NCBI GenBank assembly: GCA_030615745.1
Contig: JAUWYR010000008.1
Span: 1-64,000, forward strand
Reading direction: 5' to 3'
Length of the DNA stretch: 64,000 bases
From: Candidatus Zixiibacteriota bacterium
GTDB taxonomy: Bacteria; Zixibacteria; MSB-5A5; SM23-73-2
Shown: piece by piece, positions 35,545 to 44,687 of the stretch
Layout of the letters: each line of letters opens with the position of its first letter
How positions within the stretch are numbered: the first letter of the stretch is position 1
The notes under the pieces: generated by a model
Databases searched by the model: none
The model's input: only the letters and a program-made list of their open reading frames with translations
Told to the model about the DNA's origin: nothing
Position numbers and translations under genes: made by a program

Positions 35545-36701
35545 TATACCACCTCCATTATATGAACAACACTACTACCACCGCTTCCACCCATATTCTG
35601 AGTTAAACCAACTTTTGCATTCTTAACCTGACGGTCATTTGCTTCGCCCCGAAGCTGTTTTACTATCTCGCACACCTGGGCAATCCCTGTTGCTCCGACT
35701 GGATGACCTTTTGATTTTAACCCGCCTGAAGTATTAACTGGAATTTTTCCATCCAAAGCAGTCAAACCACCCTCTGTTGCCTTGCCACCTTTACCTTTTT
35801 CAACAAAGCCCAATGCCTCGATCACACATATCTCCGCTATGGTGAAGCAATCGTGAACCTCAGCCAAATCGATATCCTCGGGTTTTTTATCCGCCATCTT
35901 GTAAGCTTTCTCAGCTGCTACCTTGGTTGAGCGAATTTCAGTTATATCCTCTCTTGAATGAAGTGCGATGGTATCAGTGGCATTTCCAGAGCCTGTTATT
36001 TTGACCAAAGGCTTTTTACAAATCTTTTTGGCTATATCCATTGGACAAAGGATAACTGCTGCTGCACCATCGGTTATAGGTGAGCAGTCTAAAATCCTCA
36101 AGGGGTCTGCGATCATAACCGAGTTTATCACGTTCTCAACAGTTACCTTCTGGGGAAACTGAGCTAAGGGGTTCATCGACCCATTATGATGATTTTTCAC
36201 TGCGACCTGGGCTAACTGCTCTCTGGTCGTCCCGTACTTATGCATATGTGCCTGGGCCATCATGGCATAAAGGCCTGGAAAAGTGATTCCAGAATAGACC
36301 TCATATTCCTGGTCAGCAGCAGTGGATAGAGCAAATGTTGCTCCCTCTACGGGAACGTCAGTCATCTTCTCCACTCCGCCAACTAAAACGATATCGCTTG
36401 CCCCAGAAGCAACATCCAAAAATCCTATTCTCAATGCCAATCCACCAGAGGCGCAGGCTGACTCAATCCGAGCTGATGGAATAGGACAAACCCCTAAATA
36501 ATCAGCTAAAAGAGATGATAAGTGCTCCTGTCCAACAAAAAGACCTGAGGACATACATCCAACATACATAGAATCTATATGGTCAACTCCTGCATCATCT
36601 ATAGCTAAAAGAGCAGACTCAGTGAAAATATCCCTTAACGATTTATACCACAACTCTCCCCATTTATTCATCCCCACTCCGATTATAGCCACTTCTCTCA
36701 C
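35544..36701 (-). CDS. Acetoacetyl-CoA thiolase, archaeal type
   Basis: A 385-aa thiolase of the archaeal/SCP-x-like type. Nucleophile Cys in [12 protein letters not shown] (about C85), [10 protein letters not shown] and KGHPVGATG are present. The start is GTG at 36701 with AAGGAGGAT before it. It lies between the HMG-CoA synthase and DUF35 genes as in archaeal mevalonate operons, and would interconvert two acetyl-CoA and acetoacetyl-CoA. The catabolic surroundings suggest it may run toward acetyl-CoA here. Confidence 0.92.
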   Translation of the reverse strand: MREVAIIGVGMNKWGELWYKSLRDIFTESALLAIDDAGVDHIDSMYVGCMSSGLFVGQEHLSSLLADYLGVCPIPSARIESACASGGLALRIGFLDVASGASDIVLVGGVEKMTDVPVEGATFALSTAADQEYEVYSGITFPGLYAMMAQAHMHKYGTTREQLAQVAVKNHHNGSMNPLAQFPQKVTVENVINSVMIADPLRILDCSPITDGAAAVILCPMDIAKKICKKPLVKITGSGNATDTIALHSREDITEIRSTKVAAEKAYKMADKKPEDIDLAEVHDCFTIAEICVIEALGFVEKGKGGKATEGGLTALDGKIPVNTSGGLKSKGHPVGATGIAQVCEIVKQLRGEANDRQVKNAKVGLTQNMGGSGGSSVVHIMEVV

Positions 36702-36715
36702 TTTTATCCTCCTTC

Positions 36716-37762
36716 TTACTCAGCTTTTCTTATCTTTCCCCTGTATTTGGCATAGGTTCCATAATCGATATAAGTTTTATTGTTATTCAAAATATCTTTG
36801 GTCTTGGGCGCTTTATTTTGAACTTCTGAGATCTTTGGGGTAACTTTCCAGATAAAGGCATCGGAACCTGCTCCTGACCCATAAGATACCATCAAAATCA
36901 AATCATCAGGTTTTGCCTCATCCAAAATAGCGGTAAGTCCCATGGGTGATGAACCGGAATAGGTGTTTCCCATCCAGGGGCATAACAAACCCGTATCCAA
37001 CTGCTCCCTTTTGAAACCCAAAATTTTGCCAACTTTTAGAGGAAATTTGCCATTGGGCTGGTGAAAAACAGCATATTTGAAATCCTTGGGCTCAAGCTTG
37101 ACTTTCTTTAAAATCCCTTTTGCAGCTCCTATTATATGTTTAAAATATGCTGGCTCACCAGTGAACCTCGAGGCATGCCTCGGATAATATTGATATTCCC
37201 TTCTCCAGAAATCAGGGGTATCTGTCATATATGAGTAGGTTTCGATTGCCTCAGCCAGCAAATTATCCTTTCCCATGATAAAAGAAGCAGCCCCAGCCGC
37301 AGCAGTATATTCTAAAGCATCACCGGGCGCTCCCTGGGAGGTGTCAGCACCAACAGCGAGCCCGTATTCCATCGAGCCAGACCTCACCAATTCTAAACAA
37401 ACGAACATCGCCTCAGAGCCAGCCTTACAGGCAAACTCAAAATCAGCACAGTGAACATCAGGGGTTGCTCCTATGGCTTCTGCTAAAACAGTCCCCGATG
37501 GCTTGACTGCATAAGGATGAGATTCAGAGCCAACATAGACCGCACCGATCTTTTTGGGGTCGATTTGTGCCCTTTTTAAAGCGTAAAGAGTTGCTTCAAC
37601 TGACATAGTTATGGTATCCTGATCAGGCGAAGGAACAGATTTCTCCTCCACAAAAAGACCTTTTTTGTAAGAATTCGCATCCGTGCCCCAAACTTTTGCA
37701 ATCTCCTCCACTTTAATCCTATTTTTTGGAATGTATGCCCCGTAACCAACTATACCAACCAT
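36716..37762 (-). CDS. Hydroxymethylglutaryl-CoA synthase, archaeal type
   Basis: A 348-aa HMG-CoA synthase, the short archaeal form. Catalytic residues are in place: E80 ([14 protein letters not shown]), C112 ([12 protein letters not shown]) and His in FHQPNGKFP (about 235). It joins or splits acetyl-CoA and acetoacetyl-CoA to or from HMG-CoA. GGGAGTGAT precedes the ATG. No HMG-CoA reductase or lyase is in the window, and the neighbouring genes make HMG-CoA from leucine, so its direction is open. Confidence 0.94.
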   Translation of the reverse strand: MVGIVGYGAYIPKNRIKVEEIAKVWGTDANSYKKGLFVEEKSVPSPDQDTITMSVEATLYALKRAQIDPKKIGAVYVGSESHPYAVKPSGTVLAEAIGATPDVHCADFEFACKAGSEAMFVCLELVRSGSMEYGLAVGADTSQGAPGDALEYTAAAGAASFIMGKDNLLAEAIETYSYMTDTPDFWRREYQYYPRHASRFTGEPAYFKHIIGAAKGILKKVKLEPKDFKYAVFHQPNGKFPLKVGKILGFKREQLDTGLLCPWMGNTYSGSSPMGLTAILDEAKPDDLILMVSYGSGAGSDAFIWKVTPKISEVQNKAPKTKDILNNNKTYIDYGTYAKYRGKIRKAE

Positions 37763-37888
37763 TTTATCACTCCCTTTCTCTTTGTGCTAAAATTCACAAA
37801 GTTATATAAAAAAAATTCCTTCAAAAGTCAAGCTTAAATCTGAAACGCAACTTAAAAGTTGCGGCTACCTTTTCATCTTGCATCTGCT

Positions 37889-38977
37889 TTATTCCACCCT
37901 CTCCGGATAGGTCCTGGCTTCCTCTTCTCCTCTTAAAACTCTTAAGGCACCTAAAGCCAATGATTTCATCTCATCCTCACCCGGATAGACCAGAACTTTC
38001 CCCAAAAATCCAACCCACTCTTTAAGCTTTTCTACAACCATTTCAGATTCAGTCATCCCACCGGTCAGGACTATAGCATCTATATCACCTTTTAAAGCAA
38101 TTGCCCGAGAGCTTATCTCTTGAGCTATCTGATAGAGCATAGCCTCATATACAACTTTAGCTTTCCTGTCACCTTCAGAGACTCTTTTTTCCACTTCCTT
38201 ACAATTATTTGTGCCCAGATAGGCAACCAATCCTCCTCCTCCCACCATTCTCCTCTTTATCTGTTCCAAGCTATCTTTACCGGAGAAACACCACTCAGCA
38301 AAATCGAACATAGGAAGTGTCCCTGCTCTCTCAGGAGTGTAAGGTCCAGTATCTAAAGCATTATTTGTATCAATCACTCTTCCTTTTCTTATGGCTGAAA
38401 CAGTTATCCCACCTCCTAAATGGGCAACTATGAGATTAACCTCATGATATTTTTTACCTAAATCTGAGACAGCTAATCTTGCCGTGGCTTTGACATTTAA
38501 AGCGTGAAAAATGCTTTTTTTAGGGATTTCTGGAAGACCGGTATATCTTGCAAGTTCATCCAATTCATCCACTGAAGGTGGGTCAACTATAAATGAAGGG
38601 ATATGATAATCCCATCCTATTCCAAAAGCTAAAACAGCTCCTAAATTAGCAGGATGTTCACCTCCATACGCTTTTCTTCCATCCTCGATCATAAGCTCAT
38701 TTACCCTGTAAGTTCCGGAAACCACCGAACGAAAAAGACCACCTCTTCCCACTACCGCTGAAAAAGACTTTGGATTTATATTATGTGCCTCTAATAGCTC
38801 TTTGATTAACTTTTTTCTGAACTCGTACTGATCCCAAACCCTTTTAAATGGCTCCAGTTCCAATTTGCTGTGATGAATGATGTTTTTAAAAAGCTCTTTT
38901 TCATTTTCAAATACAGAAATTTTTGTTGAAGTGGAACCCGGATTTATCACCAGAATCTTAAATTTTTGATTTGTCAT
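37889..38977 (-). CDS. buk: Butyrate kinase (second copy)
   Basis: A 362-aa acyl kinase closely resembling the copy at 20969: NPGSTSTKISVFE at the start, VGRGGLFRSVVSGTYRV, HLGGGITVSAIRKG and LVYPGEDEMKSLALGALRVL. GGAGG lies before the ATG. It would make ATP from butyryl, isobutyryl or isovaleryl phosphate. Two kinases with two phosphotransbutyrylases suggests different chain preferences. Confidence 0.94.
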   Translation of the reverse strand: MTNQKFKILVINPGSTSTKISVFENEKELFKNIIHHSKLELEPFKRVWDQYEFRKKLIKELLEAHNINPKSFSAVVGRGGLFRSVVSGTYRVNELMIEDGRKAYGGEHPANLGAVLAFGIGWDYHIPSFIVDPPSVDELDELARYTGLPEIPKKSIFHALNVKATARLAVSDLGKKYHEVNLIVAHLGGGITVSAIRKGRVIDTNNALDTGPYTPERAGTLPMFDFAEWCFSGKDSLEQIKRRMVGGGGLVAYLGTNNCKEVEKRVSEGDRKAKVVYEAMLYQIAQEISSRAIALKGDIDAIVLTGGMTESEMVVEKLKEWVGFLGKVLVYPGEDEMKSLALGALRVLRGEEEARTYPERVE

Positions 38978-39086
38978 AAACCTCCAATATTTTATATATT
39001 CAGTAGGTCAAAATTCCTATTTTGACCACCCCAAATAGGGATTTGGGGCTTGAAAGCCTCGTCTATCCCAAAACGCCATTATGAAT

Positions 39087-40190
39087 CTACTCTTTTTGAC
39101 CCCCCCTTTGCGAAAAAATAACAGGAGATTTAAGAATATCTTTTATCGCACCAACTTTTCTTATCCTCTCCTGTGCTATAAGGTGAGCTGCCTCATATGT
39201 GGATATATTCTCCTTTTTGGATTTAGCAATCACCTTTGCCATAATATCATAGATTTTTTTAGCAGAAGCTAAGGCTTGTTCTTTAGAAAGTATCTTAAAA
39301 GCATCCTCGGTCAAAAACATCTCTCCGCAATTGACCACAAAGTCAGGAGCACATAGAATCTCCCTTTTTCTAAGCTCTTCTGATAAGGAGATATCCTCTA
39401 AGATATTATAAGCAGGTCCTACGATTATCTTGCACCTCAGAGCGGAGATATTCTTTTTTGTGATAACAGGACCCAAAGCGCAGGGGGATAGAATATCACA
39501 TTCTGCGGATAGAATTTCTTCAGGTTTTACAATCTTTGTCTGAGAATATCTGTCCTGAACATTTTTTAGCCTATCATAGTTTAAGTCAGTTATTACAAGC
39601 TTTACACCCTCTTGCATAAGATAATCAGTTAATTTGGTTCCCACGCTTCCAACTCCCTGGATAGCGATAACCAGCCCATCCAATTCAGATCGACCATAGA
39701 CCTCCTTGGCGCAGGCTTTCATTCCCCAGTAAACACCACAAGCGGTAATCTCTGCGCTTTCAGCCCCTCCAGTAGGAGCGCCGAAAAGCATAACATAATC
39801 TGTTTCCCTTTTTATATATCTCATATCCTTTGTATCAGTCCCTAAATCAGGATAGGTTACAATCCTGCCTTTCAATCCCTCAATAAACCTTCCTAAAGCT
39901 CTGAAGTAAGCTTCATCCGGAGGCTTATCGAAATCGTGCCACAAAACTATCTTTCCCCCTCCGGTATCCGAATCAGCAATTGAGGACTGACAGGTCATTA
40001 TCTCAGAAAGTATTAAAGCATCATCCAGAGCATCCTTCTCTGCTTTGTATCTCCACAATCTACACCCACCTATGGCATTTCCTAAGGTGGTATTGTGAAT
40101 GGCAATAATAGCTTTTAGATTTGTTGGCTTGTTGTAACAGAAAATGAGTTGCTCATGAGCGTGTTGTTCCATCTTTTCAAATATTCCCAT
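39087..40190 (-). CDS. Leucine/valine dehydrogenase family protein, K68 replaced by Gln
   Basis: A 367-aa paralogue of the protein at 22056. Numbered from ATG at 40190 the family lysine K80 is present (GGGK), but K68 of the MTYK motif is Gln (MTCQ), and AEDVGT is changed to YPDLGT. The nucleotide site VIAIQGVGSVGTKL remains. It may be a non-standard amino acid dehydrogenase or a partner of the other copy. The start at 40190 is supported by AGGAG nine bases upstream; the frame is open to 40259 but the extra codons are made of an 18-bp tandem repeat. Confidence 0.85.
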   Translation of the reverse strand: MGIFEKMEQHAHEQLIFCYNKPTNLKAIIAIHNTTLGNAIGGCRLWRYKAEKDALDDALILSEIMTCQSSIADSDTGGGKIVLWHDFDKPPDEAYFRALGRFIEGLKGRIVTYPDLGTDTKDMRYIKRETDYVMLFGAPTGGAESAEITACGVYWGMKACAKEVYGRSELDGLVIAIQGVGSVGTKLTDYLMQEGVKLVITDLNYDRLKNVQDRYSQTKIVKPEEILSAECDILSPCALGPVITKKNISALRCKIIVGPAYNILEDISLSEELRKREILCAPDFVVNCGEMFLTEDAFKILSKEQALASAKKIYDIMAKVIAKSKKENISTYEAAHLIAQERIRKVGAIKDILKSPVIFSQRGGQKE

Positions 40191-40204
40191 AACAGTTACT
40201 CCTG

Positions 40205-40258
40205 TCTCTTGATACATACGTATCTCTTGATGCGTACGTATCTCTTGATGCATACGCA
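40205..40258. repeat. Three 18-bp tandem repeats
   Basis: Three consecutive copies (40205-40222, 40223-40240, 40241-40258) of an 18-base unit, consensus TCTCTTGATGCRTACGTA, with two or three differences. They lie just upstream of the dehydrogenase start codon and remain in its frame, so they could act as an upstream control element or an optional N-terminal extension. Confidence 0.85.
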
Positions 40259-40260
40259 AA

Positions 40261-40713
40261 TTATTTTGCTATTTCAAATTTATCTCCGAGCCTGATTCTG
40301 AGTTGACTTAAAAGCCCTTGGTAATCATTATAACAATCCAAATCCTTTATCTTATATTCCTTATGTTCATTAGTGTAAATCTCCAGATAGGAGCTTTTGA
40401 ACAATCGCGAAATCCCATTTATCTGCTTAGCTTTAACTTCTGACATATCTTTCCATTTGATCTCAAAAGTTTTTTCACCCATCCCTTTAATTTTTATACT
40501 ATTTTCATCGAGGTGAAGTCGGATAAAAAACAATTTTAAGATGAAGATAAAAAAGGAGACAAGAATTGCTATTGAGATATTTAAATAAGAGCTTTTGGAT
40601 GCTCCTAAAACTGAGACTAAAAGATATGTAAACATAATTAAAAAAATAAGCTCAGGTAAAAAGCTTACCAAATAGCCTGCGAAATTCAATCTGTAAATTT
40701 TCTTCTGGATCAT
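40261..40713 (-). CDS. Small membrane protein with PH-like domain
   Basis: A 150-aa protein with two hydrophobic helices (about 10-32 and 40-62), then a beta-rich domain (about 68-145, EIKWKDMSEVKAKQINGISRL) like the bacterial PH domains of small membrane proteins. Function unknown. It sits eight bases after the epimerase gene on the same strand and is probably co-transcribed with it. Confidence 0.7.
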   Translation of the reverse strand: MIQKKIYRLNFAGYLVSFLPELIFLIMFTYLLVSVLGASKSSYLNISIAILVSFFIFILKLFFIRLHLDENSIKIKGMGEKTFEIKWKDMSEVKAKQINGISRLFKSSYLEIYTNEHKEYKIKDLDCYNDYQGLLSQLRIRLGDKFEIAK

Positions 40714-40720
40714 AAAGCTT

Positions 40721-41122
40721 TTATTTCTCTTTTAGTTCAATCAGAACCCCAAAAGCACTCTCAGGATGTAGAAAAGCAATTCTTTTCCCGGTTGCGCCAA
40801 CTCTTGGAACTTGATCCACTAACCTAACTTCGTTTTCTTTCAGCTTTTTCAAAGCGTCCTCAATATCATCAACTTGAAAGCAGATATGATGTAAACCTTC
40901 ACCCTTTTTCTTAATGAATTTTGCAACTGGCGAATCCCCCCCCAAAGGCTCGATCAATTCAAGTTTAACACCCCCTATTTCGATAAAAGCCACCCTCACC
41001 TTCTGAGACAAAACCTCAATCGGCTCAGAGATTTTCAGGTTAAAATTTTCAGAATAAAATTTAAAAGCATCCTCGATTTTTTTAACCGCAATCCCAATAT
41101 GATCAATCTTTTCTATCTTCAT
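40721..41122 (-). CDS. mce: Methylmalonyl-CoA epimerase
   Basis: A 133-aa vicinal-oxygen-chelate protein converting (S)- to (R)-methylmalonyl-CoA. Metal ligands are visible in IDHIGIAVKKIEDA (H8), GGVKLELIEPL, GEGLHHICFQVDD and GVLIELKEK at the C-terminus. It is the right size for Mce and lies directly before the mutase gene in transcription order upstream of it, between propionyl-CoA carboxylase products and the mutase, completing the methylmalonyl pathway. Confidence 0.93.
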   Translation of the reverse strand: MKIEKIDHIGIAVKKIEDAFKFYSENFNLKISEPIEVLSQKVRVAFIEIGGVKLELIEPLGGDSPVAKFIKKKGEGLHHICFQVDDIEDALKKLKENEVRLVDQVPRVGATGKRIAFLHPESAFGVLIELKEK

Positions 41123-41495
41123 ATCTTATTCCTTGCCCCTTGCATCTTGCACCTTGACCCTCTTTTTCATACTGCATCCTCTTTCTCAAATCTCAACTCA
41201 CGATCTCGTTTCCCGTTTCCCGTTACTCGTTTCCCGTTTCTCGTTACTCGTTTCCCGTAAACTCTTTAATATTATCTGTCTACTGCCTACTGAACTTGTT
41301 TTCTCTTTCTCAAATCTCAATTCTCCATCTCGTTTCTCGTCTCCCGTTACTCGTTTCACGTTCACTCTCTACTGTCTACTGAATACTTTTTCTCAAATCT
41401 CAACTTTCTTTCAGAATTCCGTTTCCCGTTTTCTGTATACCGTTTTCTGTTTTCTATCTACTACTGTCTGCCTACTGCCTACTGTATACTGCCTA
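41123..41495. repeat. Heptad repeat array of several families
   Basis: A 373-bp gene-free stretch almost wholly made of seven-base units: CTTGCAT/CTTGACC (about 41130-41160), TCTCAAA/TCTCAAC (41180-41195, 41300-41320, 41395-41405), GTTTCCC/GTTACTC/GTTTCTC (about 41207-41260 and 41325-41360), and CTACTGC/CTACTGT (41270-41290, 41455-41498). The last units run into the stop codon of the mutase gene. A plus-strand frame of 156 codons here is an artefact of the repeat. Confidence 0.8.
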
Positions 41496-43097
41496 CTAAA
41501 CCACCACATTCTCTCTGTACTCCCCCCAAACACTTTTGAGCACATCACATATCTCGCCAATTGTGGCATAAGCCTCAACACAATCCAAAATCGGATAGAT
41601 TAAATTTTCATCTGATTTTGCCTTCTCCTCAAGTTTCTTTAATAAAGAATCGACTTTCTTATTATCTCTTTGTTTTCTTACCTCGTTCAATCTTTTTATC
41701 TGGTCAGAAGCGACCTTTTGGTCAACTCTGAAAATCTCTTTTATTTTTTCCTTTTCAGTTTCAAATCTATTTAAACCAACAATTATTTTCTCTTTTTTTT
41801 CGATTTTTTTCTGATAATCATAAGCTGATTTTTGAATCTCCTTTTGATAGTATCCGGATTCAACAGCCCACAAAGCTCCTCCATTTTCCTGAATATAGTC
41901 TATATATTTTTCTGCCTCTTCTTCGATTTTTTTTGTCAAATGCTCAACATAATAGGAACCACCAACAGGGTCCACCGTGTTTATTACCCCTGATTCAAAA
42001 GCTATTATTTGCTGGGTTCTCAGAGCTATCTGAGCTGAAAGCTCAGAGGGCAAGGATAAAGCCTCATCTCTTGAGTTAGTATGAAGGGATTGAGTTCCAC
42101 CTAAAACCGAGGCTAATGCTTGAAGCGTCACTCTGACCACGTTATTCTCAGGCTGTCTGGCGGTCAATGTACATCCGGCTGTCTGGGTGTGAAACCTGAG
42201 CTTACAGGAATTAACATCTTTTGCTTTGAATTTCTCTTTCATTATCTTAGCCCAAAGCCTTCTTGCTGCTCTGAATTTGGCGATCTCCTCGAAAAAATCG
42301 TTATGCGAATTGAAAAAGAATGAAAGCCTTTTGGCAAAATCATCCACCTTCATCCCGGCTAATATGGCTTTTTCAACGTAAGCGATTCCATTGGCTAAGG
42401 TGAAGGCTATCTCCTGAACAGCTGTTGCACCTGCCTCCCTTATATGGTAACCTGAGATCGATATGGTATTGAATTTTGGAAGGTGATCCTTTGCGAATTT
42501 GAATACATCAGTTATAAGCCTCATCGAAGGTCTGGGCGGGAAAATATATGTTCCCCGGGCAATATATTCCTTTAAAATATCGTTCTGGATAGTTCCTGAG
42601 AGCAAATCATAGGGGATCTTATTCTTTTTAGCCAAAACCAAATACATGGCTAAAAGGATAATCGCAGTTGAATTAATTGTCATCGAGGTCGAGACCTTAT
42701 CCAGAGGAATTCCATCGAAAAGTATCTCCATGTCCTTTAAAGAATCAATAGCAACTCCGGTCTTTCCAACCTCACCTACAGACATCGGATGATCAGAATC
42801 ATATCCTATCTGGGTTGGCAGGTCAAATGCAACAGATAAGCCGGTCTGTCCTTGAGATAAAAGGTATTTATATCTTTTATTTGACTCTTCCGCAGTTCCA
42901 AACCCGGCATATTGCCTCATCGTCCACAGTCTGCCCCGGTACATGTTATCATAGATCCCCCGGGTAAAAGGATAACTTCCCGGAAAACCTAACTCCTCTT
43001 GGTAATTCAGGTCTTCAATATCCTCAGGAGTGTAGAGTTCCTTTATTGAGATTCCAGAAGAGGTCTCAAATCTTTTTTCGCTTTTGTCTTTATTCAT
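41496..43097 (-). CDS. Methylmalonyl-CoA mutase, large (catalytic) subunit
   Basis: A 533-aa B12-dependent mutase large subunit lacking the B12 domain, as in archaeal-type two-subunit enzymes. The residues that set specificity are Y63 (MRQYAGFG) and R181 (KEYIARGTY), the pair that holds the carboxylate in methylmalonyl-CoA mutase (Y89 and R207 in Propionibacterium). It makes succinyl-CoA from methylmalonyl-CoA. I take ATG at 43097, with AAGGT eight bases before it, over the frame open to 43118. It probably uses the small subunit at 51054. Its first codons seem duplicated upstream at about 44000-44056. Confidence 0.95.
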   Translation of the reverse strand: MNKDKSEKRFETSSGISIKELYTPEDIEDLNYQEELGFPGSYPFTRGIYDNMYRGRLWTMRQYAGFGTAEESNKRYKYLLSQGQTGLSVAFDLPTQIGYDSDHPMSVGEVGKTGVAIDSLKDMEILFDGIPLDKVSTSMTINSTAIILLAMYLVLAKKNKIPYDLLSGTIQNDILKEYIARGTYIFPPRPSMRLITDVFKFAKDHLPKFNTISISGYHIREAGATAVQEIAFTLANGIAYVEKAILAGMKVDDFAKRLSFFFNSHNDFFEEIAKFRAARRLWAKIMKEKFKAKDVNSCKLRFHTQTAGCTLTARQPENNVVRVTLQALASVLGGTQSLHTNSRDEALSLPSELSAQIALRTQQIIAFESGVINTVDPVGGSYYVEHLTKKIEEEAEKYIDYIQENGGALWAVESGYYQKEIQKSAYDYQKKIEKKEKIIVGLNRFETEKEKIKEIFRVDQKVASDQIKRLNEVRKQRDNKKVDSLLKKLEEKAKSDENLIYPILDCVEAYATIGEICDVLKSVWGEYRENVVV

Positions 43098-43256
43098 ATC
43101 AATTACCTTGTTCGTCACGGAGACCTTCTCCGTGACGAGATTTCAAACCGCAAGTAATTTGTAGGTCAACCATCCCGAAGGCCATTTGGCTCAAATGAGG
43201 TGGTTGACATCTCTTTTTGTCAAGCAGTCCTGCGAACATGCTTGACCTACGAGACT
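43098..43256. repeat. About 150-bp direct repeat, copy 1
   Basis: Clearly related to 43845-44010: both contain ACC-rich starts, GAGATTTCAAxCCGCAAGT, then GGTGGTTGACA, CTCTTTTTGTCAAGCAGTCC and CATGCTTGACCTACGAGACT blocks, with a variable hairpin in the middle. The two copies bracket the gene at 43288 in direct orientation. Confidence 0.85.
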
Positions 43257-43287
43257 ATGTTATACCTTGGCAGGCACTCGTTGTTTT

Positions 43288-43737
43288 TCATAGTTCCTCA
43301 ACCACCTTATCAAGTTCAAATTGGGTTAGTAAATGTAAATTTTTCTTGGACAAGTTTAACCCCCACTCTGGCTTACTCTTCTTCCCCTCATAATCTCGAC
43401 TCACAAACAAATCATTAGGTTTAACCCATACTGTTGATGGAATGAGAAATATTTTTGGAGGCACACCTTCAGAAAAGAGGACAATCGCTGCAAGTAAATT
43501 TTTCCTCAGGTTGAATTTGCCCTTTGGAAAAAAGATATAATTCAATCTTCGCACAGATTTTACCTGAACATCATAATAGCTATTTTCACCTTTTCGAATT
43601 ATAAAATCAATACCTTTATCATCTACCTCAGAGGCATAAACATCAAAACCTGCCAATGTAAATTCCATCTTTACGAAGTATTCGGCATATCGACCTAATT
43701 GTAAGCGGCTCAGATGATTCCATTTAAATTTGTTCAT
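43288..43737 (-). CDS. PD-(D/E)XK nuclease-like protein
   Basis: A 149-aa protein of the restriction-endonuclease-like kind. LGRYAEYFVKMEFTLAGFDVY, then DDKGIDFIIRK and YDVQVKSVRRL give a possible active site D-Q-x-K (GID..VQVK) similar to DUF4365-type and resolvase-like proteins. It may be a mobile DNA endonuclease or a defence remnant. It lies between the two 150-bp direct repeats upstream of the mutase gene and interrupts an otherwise metabolic operon. Confidence 0.65.
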   Translation of the reverse strand: MNKFKWNHLSRLQLGRYAEYFVKMEFTLAGFDVYASEVDDKGIDFIIRKGENSYYDVQVKSVRRLNYIFFPKGKFNLRKNLLAAIVLFSEGVPPKIFLIPSTVWVKPNDLFVSRDYEGKKSKPEWGLNLSKKNLHLLTQFELDKVVEEL

Positions 43738-43844
43738 CGATTATTCCTCCAAATGCCCACTTTCGTATTATTCCTTCATATCAGACCACTTTGGACTTAG
43801 AAGCGACAGTGTTGCATATACACCCTTCAGGCTGAATCTGTTTT

Positions 43845-44010
43845 TTCCAATTTCTTGTTACCCACGAAGACCTTCACTCTGGTGAGATTTCAAGCCGCAA
43901 GTTGTTTTAATCTTTTCATGGTAACGGACAAGGTGTCCGTTACCAACCATGGGTGGTTGACAACTCTTTTTGTCAAGCAGTCCTACGGACATGCTTGACC
44001 TACGAGACTC
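43845..44010. repeat. About 150-bp direct repeat, copy 2
   Basis: Second copy of the repeat at 43098-43256. The internal hairpin differs (GGTAACGGACAAGGTGTCCGTTACC split by a short loop, about 43920-43944) while the flanks are conserved, so the hairpin has changed or been exchanged independently of the rest. Confidence 0.85.
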
Positions 44011-44056
44011 CCGAAGTATTGGGAGAATTTTTTTCTTCGCTTTTATTTTTGTCCAT
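44000..44056 (-). repeat. Probable truncated duplicate of the mutase 5' end
   Basis: ATG at 44056 opens an 18-codon frame, MDKNKSEEKNSPNTSGVS then stop, that resembles the first residues of the mutase at 43097 ([17 protein letters not shown]). The first nine codons share 21 of 27 bases. The match is suggestive rather than proven because the region is A-rich. Confidence 0.5.
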
Positions 44057-44103
44057 ATCTAACACCAATATATATAATCTGATCACTAACCACTAAAAAC
44101 TAA

Positions 44104-44170
44104 TACCTATTACCTACTACCTACCACCTACTACCTACCACCTATCACCTATTAGCTACCACCTATTCAA
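44104..44170. repeat. Heptad repeats CTAYYAC
   Basis: Eight or nine units (CTATTAC, CTACTAC, CTACCAC, CTATCAC) lie downstream of the carrier-protein gene and run into its stop codon at 44163-44165. Confidence 0.8.
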
Positions 44171-44687
44171 ACACAATCAAAACCTCATCTTTCTCAACCG
44201 GCTGACCGGGCTTTACATTGATCTGTTTGATCTTAGCATCGAATGATGCTTTGAGCTCATTCTCCATCTTCATCGCCTCAACAATCACCAAACCATCTCC
44301 AGCCTTAACTTTATCCCCTTCATTAACCTCAACTGCAACAACTAATCCTGGCATGGGTGTTTTGAACTCCTTCTCGACTTTAGTTTTTGATTTAATCCCG
44401 GCAAAATCTTTTAATTTGGCAAATTTTTCATCCTCTAAAATACATTCGTACTTCTTACCCTTGATCGTGACAAAATACTTTTGCGTAGCATCTTGACGAC
44501 CAGAATCAACGTTCACCTCAGCATCATATGAGCGGTTATCCAAAAGGAAAGATAAAAAATTTGGAGGCTTAACCAAGGTGAAATCAACTGAAACTGGAAT
44601 GTTATCCAAGATCACCTCGAGTTTATCATCTTTCTCCTCGATACTTATCTTAAATTTTTTATCTTTTATTTTAGCAATATACTTCAT
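44163..44687 (-). CDS. Biotin carboxyl carrier protein, probably of propionyl-CoA carboxylase
   Basis: A 174-aa carrier with biotinyl lysine K140 in VEAMKMENELKA and the domain start FKTPMPGLVVAVEVNEGDKV (about 106-126). The N-terminal half is a beta domain like that of the copy at 29286. It starts directly after the stop codon of the biotin carboxylase gene at 44688, so the two are translationally linked. Its TAG stop codon is made by heptad repeat sequence. Confidence 0.92.
   Translation of the reverse strand: MKYIAKIKDKKFKISIEEKDDKLEVILDNIPVSVDFTLVKPPNFLSFLLDNRSYDAEVNVDSGRQDATQKYFVTIKGKKYECILEDEKFAKLKDFAGIKSKTKVEKEFKTPMPGLVVAVEVNEGDKVKAGDGLVIVEAMKMENELKASFDAKIKQINVKPGQPVEKDEVLIVFE

Noticed and set aside
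36716-37762. Beta-ketoacyl-ACP synthase III
   Set aside because: The fold is shared, but the ACKAGSEA nucleophile region, the conserved Glu at 80 and linkage to the thiolase and DUF35 genes point to archaeal-type HMG-CoA synthase.
41133-41603. Plus-strand 156-codon frame
   Set aside because: It is created by the heptad repeats and the antisense of the mutase gene, with a repetitive Ser/Leu/Cys composition and no ribosome site.
43098-44010. Insertion sequence
   Set aside because: The bordering repeats are direct, no terminal inverted repeats are seen, and the enclosed protein has no DDE transposase or serine/tyrosine recombinase motif.
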